From the NCBI GenBank assembly GCA_963854835.1, contig OY978530.1:34913639-34977638 (forward strand): a stretch of DNA of 64,000 bases, written 5' to 3'. The stretch comes from Megamerina dolium. Taxonomy: Eukaryota > Arthropoda > Insecta > Diptera > Megamerinidae. The position numbers and the translations under genes were made by a program. Shown here one piece after another: positions 55,246 through 64,000 of this stretch (position 1 is its first letter; each line of letters starts with the position of its first letter). Below the pieces are notes generated by a model, which saw nothing but the letters and a program-made list of their open reading frames with translations, searched no databases and had not been told where the DNA came from.

Positions 55246-57865
55246 GCTCTCAAATTTTGGTATGGAGCTATCGTTTGTTTGTTTTGTCATAGTGTGCATT
55301 TGTAGTTTATATTTCGACACTTTTTCCTGGTCATATTTACATATGCATATGAAATCACTACAAGATTTTACATATAATATATATCTTCTTCTTTTTCTTC
55401 TATTGCACTTTGTTCAAATCATTATGCTTCGGTGCATGCTCTTCATTATTAATATTCATTCATTTTGCCAATTTTATTATTCTTATTATTTTATTTTCTC
55501 TTTCCTTTATTGCAATTTAATTGAATCTCATTTCATTATGGAATTCTATTTTTTGTATACAACAACCATTCATCCAACCATCTATACATCTAAGTACCAA
55601 ACCATACACCCATCCATTTATAAATACAAATGTATGTATGGCAGAGAATCCAACAGGCAAAAAGTAAATAATACCTTCGTTAGGCCACACTTAGGGTAGA
55701 TTATAACTGACATGCTCGTCTATAACGTTGTATTGCATATTGAAAAAAATTAAATCGTGGTGGAAGATAACGGATTTTGAAATATTTTTTAGACCTCTTA
55801 CATGCCATTTAGTTATAGACGGCCTTGATAGATTTTGAAAATTGTTCTAGACCTCTTGGAGATGTTCATAACCTTGGATTTAAGGTGGATTATCTGGAGC
55901 GTCTGTCATCGTTTTCCTTATATCCTTTGATCACATATTAAAAGCTCTTAGAGTTTCAAACTGTCCACAATATAAGTATTCGTATGACAGTCATGCGCTG
56001 TTAAGAGAAGAAGGACGTTTCACCACCATCATATTTACGAATTCTCTTCTTTCTTCTCCAAAATAAAACTCAATGGCATCCAATTCGTAACTTCTGCAAT
56101 CAGTAACAATTATAATATATGATAAACAAAATTAAAATAGAAGAAGGGTGAATGGGAAAAAGAAGAAGACTAAAAACAAGAAGCAATTACAAGAGCAATA
56201 CAAATTGGAATAAAAGAAACATGCAACAACCGACCGGCACGCGGCCTCACTTGTAAACAACAAGAGCAATAATAATTTGACTCCCGATTTTTTCGCTTCA
56301 TTTTCATATATAACATAATTAATTGTTTCCTAATTATGTGGTTTACGAGAGACTCAACGGGCAACTTGATTTTATCACCTCTGATTCACCAGTTTAGAGA
56401 TTGTCTTTAATGCGTTCGAGTGAATGAAATCAAAATCAATTAGTATCCAGCATCGATGAAGAAAGTCCAGTAATCTATTCAGTAATGACTTCCAAAAGCA
56501 GCATCGTATTTAGATTTAAATTCTGCTGACTTGTAATTTTCGATTAATGAAAACGCTCATGAAAGAACAAAGCAATATAACAAGTATTATGTCTTTTAAT
56601 CTTGCATATAACACTGGCCGAATTTATTAAATTCATATTTCATCTTACATAAGCATGTCTGACCTCCGGAAATTGCATAGGAATATTGGGAAATTAACAA
56701 ATTATGTGCAAGCAAACCAGCAAGGGCTGACGAGAAGGAGAATAAGAGTACATGAAGTAAATTGGGCGTATGGAAAGACACATTGAGACACAACACGTCA
56801 CGACACGACCAGTTATAGACAGGAAATTTGTAACAAAAATCGAATTTTTGATTAACGTAACAAATGTCAATACACAGATTCAGTGAAAAATAAAACTTAG
56901 ATCAAGGAAGCCAAATATACAGAAAACTTAAGGTATATTATAGTGTCTTAAATGAGTCAATACATTGTACGTACTGTCATATTCGTTATTTGTCCATTCG
57001 TATTTGCCTATTTTTCGATAACAAATAGCGCACTATACTGTGGCATCACTATTATTGATCCATTTATAAGTATGGATAGAGATGGCCGCTTATGTCTCCA
57101 AACAGAACTATAGATACTTGTATTTATGGACACTGCCATATACAGGTTTATCTTCACTATTATTTAAGCAGTACTTTCGAACGTAATTCAACGAAAATTA
57201 CTTTTAAATTCTGTGCTATAAGTAGTGTAGGATAGACAGTGCATGCACTAATTTTGTTAGTACATGTAAGGATTTAAGTGTAGATTTTATAAAATTCCAA
57301 GTCAATAAACAAATTATTGATTTTCCACTTTCAAACAAATTTTCGAAAGTACGTCAGTAAGTCCCTGAAAATTGAAATAAATAGCACTATATTCGGCAAA
57401 AAAAAAACATCTTTTGTGTCCCGAAGCATTTTTCAAAAGAATGCACGCTAATTTTCAGAAAGATTTACCAAATAGATTTTTTGTTAAATAAAACGGACCC
57501 TTTGTGATTTGTTGTGAAACAAAACAGACGTCTTCGAACATTTTCGTAAAAATGGAAAAAAGTTTATTTTGTGCACTCATTAAACACAATATTTGTGCAA
57601 AAAACATCACACAAATCAAACAAAACAAAAGCATTTGTGGAGTTTTCTCATCAATTGTAGCTTGCTCAACTTCGGTACTGTCGCCACACTTCTGGGTCAT
57701 ATGGCTATTTAATTCCAATATTTGGTCAGCATATTTCATACACTATTGCTTTTGTTGTAAATTTGTATTTTGTTCTCACACTCTGTTTACTTATGTTTAC
57801 AATTTCTTTTTATTTTTATATTATGCACTTAAAATAAAAATTAGCTGAGATAACAGAAATTGATC
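55246..57865. other. 2.6-kb AT-rich region without recognised features
   Basis: Longest stretch without a recognised element. The longest frames (plus 55262-55699, plus 57504-57848, minus 57739-57455) are low-complexity or lack any family motif. No splice-flanked exon, tRNA or repeat could be supported. Confidence 0.4.
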
Positions 57866-59852
57866 GTCCACCAGCGGGTTCCGAATATAATATCTTCCTA
57901 GCTGCAGCGTGTTCTTCCATTAGCTCGACATGCCCTAGCCAGCGCAGCCGCTGAATTTTAATGCACATTACTATGTCAGTGTCGGCATGCAGCTCATACA
58001 GTACCTTATTCGGTACGCGCCATCAACGCAAATAGGTCCAAAGCCTGGAAATTGTCCAGGCTTCAGCGCCATATATTAGGACAGGCCTGATGAGAGACTT
58101 GTAGAGTGTAGTTTTCGTTCTTCGAGAGAGGGCTCGACTTCTCAATTGCATACTCAGTCCAAAGTAACACCTGTTAGCAAGAGTTATGCTACGCTTGATC
58201 TCCAGGCTGAAGTCATTACAGTTGTTAATGCTGGTTCCAAGATAGACAAAGTCCCTTACTACTTCAAAAGCGTAGTTGTCAACAGTGACGTGCTGTCCAA
58301 GACGCCGGGACTCTTTGTTTGTTGACACTAGATACTTCGTCTTGCCCTCGTTCACCGTAAGACCCATCTGACGCGACTCTCTTTCGAACTCTGAGAATGC
58401 TGCACTGACTGCTCGCGTGTTCGCGATTATGTCAATATCGTCGGCATACGCCAACAGCATGACACCTTTGTTGAAGATAGTGCCATTATGTCGTAGATCA
58501 GCAGCTCGTATTATTTTCTCCATAATGATATTGAAGAACTGGCACAATAACAAATCACCTTGTCTAAAATCGTAGTTCGGTGTTGAACGGCTGGGAGAGA
58601 TCCGTCCCAATTTTCACTGCACAATGGAAGTTATACCGCGTGTTTCTGCAAATACGAATGAGCTTCTCAGGAATACCGAACTCAGACATTGTTGTTAGAG
58701 ATAATCCCTTACCGGACTGTCGGAAGCGGCTTTATAATTAACAAATAGGTGGTGTGTGTCGATCAGTTTTCTTGGCTGTTCTCCAGGATTTGGCGTAGGG
58801 TGAAAATTTGATCTATGGTGGATTTATTCGGTCTGAAGTCACACTGATAAGGTACATTTGGGTTGTGGAGCATGGGCTTCAATCTTTCACACAATACGCT
58901 CGATAGGACTTTGTATGCGATACTCAGGAGACTTATTCCACGGTAGTTGGCGCAAATTGTGGGGTCTCATTTTTTATGTACAGGACAGAGAACACTGAGC
59001 CTCCAATCATCAGCATGCTTTCATCCGACCATATTCTGCTTATGAGCTGGTGCATGCGGGTGAGCAGCTCAGCGCCTCCGGTCTTAAACAACTCGGCAGG
59101 CAGGCCATCAGCGCCTGGAGCTTTGTTGTTCTTCAACCTTAAAATGGCCGTTTCAACCTCGTCATAGTCGGCTGGTGGAACATCAACACCATCATCTGTG
59201 ATCGGGGTTATCGGACAATCTTCTTCACTGGTGGAATTGTTCGAATCATTGACATTCAGTAACGTGGAGAAGTGTTCCCTACCTAGGCTCAGTACACTCT
59301 GGACATCTGTAACTAGATTCCCATTTCCCTGACTCCGGAATTTAAACCGCCATTCAGGCGCTTGATCTTTTCGAAGAATTTTCGGGTCATCATTTCTGTC
59401 TCTACTCATCTCTCTCTCCTTACATTCGCATCTTTCTTATTCCCTCTTCCAACGCATGAAAAGACGTCTCTCCGCACTCCGCATCTCTCTGTGCCGGTTT
59501 TTAACACCACGCGTAGCACCTGCAAGCAGGGTTTTTCTCTTATTCCTCAAAGACCAGTAGAAACCGATTTCGTCCTCCTCAGCATTTGTCATGGAGTGGG
59601 ATATATATATTTTTAGGCATATTTCATCAAGAGAGGGAGTGTTCTGCATAAGCAGATCCGATAATCGAGTGGTAAAAGCATTTGCTGTCTCTAGTGATTG
59701 CAGCATATTGACGTCAAACTTTGTCTGTGTGGGACTTCGTTTGTTTTTTGCGATACATAAACATATTCTCACTTTAGCTAAAACAAGGTAGTGATCTGAG
59801 TCGATGTTAGCACCACGGATCGATTTATCATCCATCACATTGGAAGTGATGA
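57866..59852 (-). pseudogene. RTE-clade LINE copy D, minus strand, truncated at both ends
   Basis: Begins (at 59852) in the last part of the endonuclease, at nearly the same place as copy E, and ends inside GGRRRRGRP about 140 bp before the natural 3' end. 59838-59437 gives the linker (NAFTTRLSDLLMQNTPSLDE). 59409-58933 gives KNNKAPGADGLPAELFKTGG. 58610-58023 gives the RT core with AYADDIDII and VLIYGAEAWTIS. At least four frame breaks. More diverged than A, B and E. Confidence 0.88.
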
Positions 59853-60324
59853 AATAGAAACATCTAGCACGCAGCTACATTGTTGTAAATATATATGAAA
59901 GTATGTGCATCAATGCTGTGAGACAAGTGCGCAGAATTCCTCTGAAGTATTAACATATGTGCGCTAGGCCTACTTCGTGTTTATACAATTATGGTTTATT
60001 TTTATTCCCTTATTCACACAATATGACTATGATTGCCATGTTTAAAGGCTTGATGTATTAATAAAATTTATTTTTCGATAATGTTATGTACTTATCCATG
60101 TAGATTTATTCCTCACCAAATCAAACAAACAGGTACAATTTTTAAACTTATTTATGTATTCCTCATAGGGATATTGCGAATTTCTTTCAATTTCGGTGGG
60201 TTGATAATAATATTTCTCGCTTTTTGAAAATTATATCGATTTCTTTCAGTTAATTATTTTACTTATATTAAACATTATTTTTCTCCTTTTTATTTCTATC
60301 TACCATCAAAGCGTGTTTACGTTA
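59853..60324. other. Unassigned AT-rich spacer
   Basis: Between RTE copy D and the BEL/Pao remnant. No motif seen. Confidence 0.3.
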
Positions 60325-61022
60325 CTTCGTAAGACCATTCAAGTGGCAAACATTACATGACTTATTTGCGCAATTAGTAATAAGCCAATCTCTTTCAAGT
60401 GAGCAAAAAATATGGTACTTGAAGACTTACTTGGTGGGAGAATCTTCGAACCTTATCAAACATTTCTTTTATGCCAAAGAAAATTTCATAGACGGACTAG
60501 TAAACACACCAGTAAGTATCAGTCACAAACATAAAAAAGGTGCATAATATAACACAGGAGTATATGTTATCACCTGCAAATAGACATATCAGCATGGGAC
60601 CCCCTCCTGCTTCACTTGGATCAATTGGATCAATTGGATCAATCAACCCGTCTGAGATACGAACTGTCACTATCGAAGCCGAGAGAACTAAGAACAATCA
60701 AGGAATTTTTGCATTTTTGTAAAAATACTTCCAATCTATAGAAGGCATGAGTATAAAGGAGAAATCAGTACATTCAAGTGCTAAAGTATGCACCTGAGTT
60801 ACATCCAATGAACAGAACAACTACTCCAACACTCCAGCACTACACTTGGAGTTAGTCAGCTACCTAACGACTGAAGCATTCCTTGGTTCATAAACACGTT
60901 GCACAAGCCGACGAATTTGTCAAAATTTTTCTGTGACAACGCGACAAAATTTGTTTATTTGAATGCAGCGGAAGAGGCGTAACATTTCATTTTATTGCTC
61001 CAAAAATTCCAGACCAGACTTT
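60325..61022 (+). pseudogene. BEL/Pao gag and integrase pieces
   Basis: Plus strand. 60330-60510 translates to FKWQTLHDLFAQLVISQSL, then KIWYLKTYLVGESSNLIKHF, the DUF1759-like gag pattern of BEL/Pao elements. After about 300 bp of unassigned coding-like sequence (60540-60722, with a 9-bp GGATCAATT triplication), 60830-61022 resembles integrase: ELVSYLTTEAFLGS, a DNATKFV segment with the second catalytic Asp, and FHFIAPKIPD where the family has a similar Pro-rich motif. RT and RNase H are deleted. Confidence 0.65.
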
Positions 61023-61063
61023 GAGACCCATCAGGACTACGGATAACAATTTAAACGGTTTTT

Positions 61064-61087
61064 ACAATCCCGGGATTTTCGGGATCT
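61064..61087 (+). repeat. Left inverted repeat flanking a 2-kb insertion
   Basis: ACAATCCCGGGATTTT at 61064-61079 is the exact reverse complement of 63024-63039. The match continues for about eight more bases with two mismatches. Confidence 0.7.
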
Positions 61088-61213
61088 CGTTGTTGCGATC
61101 CAGAGATCCCGAGATTTAGATGTTCATTATTTTGTAACAACTTAACTCGAAAAATATTGGATTAAAGTGTTTTGAGAGGCTCTCCTGTCAAATAATGAAT
61201 AATAAATAAATGG

Positions 61214-61783
61214 TGTAGTGACCTAGGCAACAATATATGCACAAAGTATTACATAAAGTGATACACAAAATAATGCACTAAATAACATACAAAGCAATGC
61301 ACAAAGCAATATGAAATAATGACACTGCATATCCACGCTTACACTTAGTAAGCGAGCATTTGTTTACATTTGCAAGCAAAGCCAATGGCCACGCGAACGT
61401 TTGTTTACATTTGCAAGCAAAGCCAATGACTTACGCTTGCTGAGCAAATGTTCTTTTTAGTTATGCAATACAAAGTCGATATCCATGCTGCTGCTGTATC
61501 AGCAACTATTAGAATCAAAGTCACTTTGATTCACGAAATTGTTTGTTTACATTTTCACATTTTACTTAGTGCAATTTGTTGCTTAGTCTGCAAATTCTGG
61601 GAATCGAGTTGCCCATATTTGAGTATAAATAGTACTACATGTGTTCAATAAAATCAATTGCTAACTTGACTTCAAATCAGACTTCTCGTTTCAATTCGCA
61701 TTCCGGCTGGCCTAAGCTAGCCTAAAGATTAGCAGAGTTGCACTGCTGTTAAATCAAAGGCAACAAGCACACTATACACTACA
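61214..61783 (+). mobile_element. Solo LTR candidate, 570 bp
   Basis: Bounded by TGTAGTG and CACTACA, i.e. TG...CA ends with a 7-bp inverted terminus. It contains TATAAAT (61624-61630) and, 17 bp after it, AATAAA (61647-61652), the usual LTR order. Upstream, a 29-bp sequence with TTTGTTTACATTTGCAAGC is duplicated at 61359 and 61400 (period 41), perhaps enhancer repeats. No matching target duplication flanks it and no second copy is in the window, so the ends are provisional. Confidence 0.5.
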
Positions 61784-62337
61784 CTCACACACATATTAGT
61801 AGGCAGTACCTCTACAATGGGTTTTAAATAAATTTTTTTATTTAAAGTGAAGATTATTTCATTAGAAACAAAACAAAATAGAATAGTTGAATTTAATAAT
61901 TTAACATTTAATAATACTTTTGCGAGAATATATCTGATATAGTATCTTATATGTGGAAAAAGCTCGATACAAAAAAATTAAAAAGTAGTCAAATATATTT
62001 TGTGGTTGAAAGAAGTTCACATATTTTTTAATCTCGTAAAATTTAAGTAGTAGGATAGCATATTCATGCATTTTAAGAAAAAAACAATCAAGTAAGTTAA
62101 TGCAAGTTTTTACAACAGAGGCATACATGTGAATATATCACTTTTTTATATTAAACAAAAACAAAAACGTTCAAACAAATTTATATTTGCTAAAAAGTTA
62201 TTACATATGTTTATTCAACTAATAAAATTTGTAGTTAATTGCTTCCAAAGCACAAGTTACTTTTAGTAACACAATTAACAAAAAAATATTAAAATGTGAT
62301 TCATAAATAAATCACAAATATTTAGTATTACTTGGTC
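61784..62337. other. Unassigned AT-rich region
   Basis: Between the solo LTR candidate and SINE copy 7. No coding or repeat signal. Confidence 0.3.
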
Positions 62338-62345
62338 TTATTATA

Positions 62346-62636
62346 CAGAACCTCAGTAGTTAGTGCGTTGATATTTTGATCTGAAAAAGCTTTTCTTTCG
62401 AACGGTGCCCACCTGCCGCCAAGCAATTGGCAATTCTTCTGGCAGTAACAATTTGCCATGCAAAAGCTTCTATAAGAACTCTATGACAAATATCAGAAAA
62501 AGTGATGTCACAAGTTATTCGGAACTGGCTACAATAAGTAGGTCCCTTCTTATACTGTCCACAATTTAACACTGTCAACAGTACTGGAAGAGAAGCTCTG
62601 CCAAAGAACACTTCGGGCCTTATAAGTGGCACATAT
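62346..62636 (+). mobile_element. tRNA-derived SINE copy 7, head internally deleted
   Basis: Plus-strand copy. The head keeps a decayed A box (CCTCAGTAGTTAG) but lacks the B box region, jumping to TTTTCTTTCGAACGG. The body and 3' end (AAGTGGCACATATTTATT) are present. Candidate target duplication TTATTATA at 62338-62345 and 62637-62644. Confidence 0.8.
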
Positions 62637-62644
62637 TTATTATA

Positions 62645-63090
62645 TTTTTGTACTTTTTGACAGCTAAATAACTCGACCCCCAAACACCATTACAGGTATG
62701 ATCTCCAGTTTCATATAGTTGTAACAAGTCTCGCTACGGATTTATACCGATATAACTCATGTCGCTGCGTCTACAAAAGAAGCTTTATTTTTTCTAATTT
62801 CTCTGAATTACTGTTGAAAAATAATCTAAAAAAAAAAATAATAAACTATTTAAAGTGTTGTTGTCTGTATCTGAACTTATTGAATATTAACCTGCCAATG
62901 AGAAACAAAAACCCGGCTGATTTCTACCACATATGCAAAGTGCTTTTCAATATTGCCATTTTGCTTTGAAAGGCGATTTTTATATCTTTATTTTATAAGC
63001 TTCGTAAGAAATGAAAAATCCCAAAAATCCCGGGATTGTTGACAAATAATCCCGGAAATTTCGGGACTTAAAAAGATTAGGATCCCCGGA
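62645..63090. other. Unassigned region ending in CCCGG-rich inverted repeat
   Basis: Carries the right-hand inverted repeat at 63024-63039 and further TCCCGGAAATTTCGGGA palindromic sequence at about 63050-63066. BEL/Pao reading resumes at about 63093. Confidence 0.4.
63024..63066 (-). repeat. Right inverted repeat and CCCGG palindromes
   Basis: AAAATCCCGGGATTGT at 63024-63039 pairs with 61064-61079. The adjacent TCCCGGAAATTTCGGGA is itself an imperfect palindrome. Confidence 0.7.
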
Positions 63091-63092
63091 CT

Positions 63093-63430
63093 GACACCCC
63101 TAACCAGGAGAATTTCCGAAGATCCTAATGATCTATCAGCTTTAAATCCTGATAATTTCCTTATAAGAGAGCCACTCAATTTGCAAGCAGATGCCCTGAG
63201 AAAACCAGAAAAAATGAGTCTTCTAATTGGATGAAAAATGGTTTCTCACATTGAACATGAATTCTTGGGGTGATGGTCATGGGATTGTGTGAGCTCCAAT
63301 AGAGAATTAAGTTGAAAAACACGCAGTAGTAACGTGACAATCATCAAATAGGACAATAGGTTTTTGAAAACAGCAAGTAGTACTTGCAGGAGGCCGATTT
63401 ATAGACTAACACCAGTACAAGCAATCACCC
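63093..63430 (+). pseudogene. BEL/Pao pol, C-terminal end
   Basis: Plus strand: RISEDPNDLSALNPDNFLI, a signature close to the end of BEL/Pao pol, then HIEHEFLG and, at 63360-63415, KTASSTCRRPIYRL, the typical last segment. Two or three stops. It continues the integrase at 60830-61022 after an interruption of about 2.07 kb. Confidence 0.7.
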
Positions 63431-64000
63431 CACTCAGGAAGATAATGTTCAAACAAAGAAAAGGTGTACGCCTATACACCAAGACATTGCGACTCTATTC
63501 ATCACAATCCAAAAGAGAAGATTTGTATCAAAGCTCGGTATTTATTTCGATGGAATTGGAACAGCTGCAATTTCGGCCACAAAATGGTAGCTGAAAACAT
63601 ACATAAACCGAGTTTGCAACATTTTCAAATTGCACAAATGCACTAGTTGTTAGTTTGGTTGAAAATGTCGCCCACTCTCTGTTTGGAATAATGGACATCG
63701 AATATGAGAAACAAATGTCTGACACAATCATGCAAATTAAAGAAAACGAGGAACACTTGGTGAACTTACTTTAAAATCAAATTTCTGTTGTGGATTCCAT
63801 AATTAACATATTAAAACAAGATGATGTAGTAGTAAAAAGTACGTTTAATAGCACTGATCTACAAATCAACGAAATATTCAATAGAATACGCAATAATAGT
63901 GAATATATTTATCAAAATGTAATGTTTCGTAGTTTCACTTCTCTATCTATTCAGCGAACATTGATTGCAAACAACTTGCAAAGAATGCAGTCGTCAATAT
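63431..64000 (+). pseudogene. Env-like region downstream of BEL/Pao pol, cut by window edge
   Basis: Plus strand, open in patches. From about 63655 a segment resembles the start of the fusion-type Env subunit found in some insect LTR elements: a short apolar motif ending in LFGIMD, then a long heptad-like helical stretch (EKQMSDTIMQIKENEEHLV) broken by one stop. An env-like gene after pol would make this a roo-type BEL element. It is broken and incomplete here; the call rests on pattern only. Confidence 0.5.

Noticed and set aside
55262..55699. 145-codon frame resembling a membrane protein
   Set aside because: Phe, Tyr and Ile-rich translation of AT-rich DNA with no signal, motif or splice context.
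60480..60540. Splice donor (GTAAGT) and acceptor pair suggesting a host exon
   Set aside because: The upstream frame is BEL/Pao gag and the acceptor lacks a pyrimidine tract.

Overview
The window is an AT-rich insect nuclear sequence, most likely from a higher fly (tephritid-like; inferred from the mix of transposon families and an INE-1/DINE-1-like repeat, not from any host gene). I could not support a single host protein-coding gene, rRNA gene or true tRNA gene. Nearly everything recognisable is transposable-element sequence: mostly broken, often nested, on both strands.

Layout. 1-5 kb: an INE-1-like fragment, a SINE, a Tc1/mariner-superfamily element with a nearly continuous transposase, a 250-bp TA microsatellite, and a Jockey-type ORF1 split by a mariner with 26-27 bp terminal repeats. 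5-10 kb: a gypsy integrase remnant split by a SINE, piggyBac pieces, an RTE fragment and a Ty1/copia remnant. 10-16 kb: a full INE-1-like element, a gypsy gag-protease remnant, and RTE copy A, whose 3' part is displaced by another gypsy gag. 16-26 kb: a 17.6/412-like gypsy element (promoter, primer-binding site, gag, pol) broken by RTE copy B (10-bp target duplication) and by a SINE inside integrase. 26-39 kb: three LOA-like LINE copies (one on the minus strand, split by a SINE), a possible LTR, RTE copy E and small gypsy and mariner remnants. 39-44 kb: a second gypsy element with 69-bp tandem leader repeats. 44-49 kb: two more LOA-like LINEs and a dead mariner. 49.6-54.3 kb: a SINE, a degenerate gene of a family I cannot name, and a Jockey LINE. 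54.3-57.9 kb: a 394-bp MITE-like element and otherwise featureless AT-rich DNA. 57.9-64 kb: RTE copy D (minus strand) and a BEL/Pao element with an env-like 3' region, split by about 2 kb carrying a solo-LTR candidate and a SINE.

How the parts relate. A tRNA-derived SINE family of about 340 bp occurs seven times, several times inside older retroelements. The RTE LINE occurs five times; copies B and E share a premature stop. The LOA-like LINE occurs five times. The density, nesting and mixed orientation suggest a pericentromeric transposon graveyard or a piRNA-cluster-like trap, which sequence alone cannot prove.
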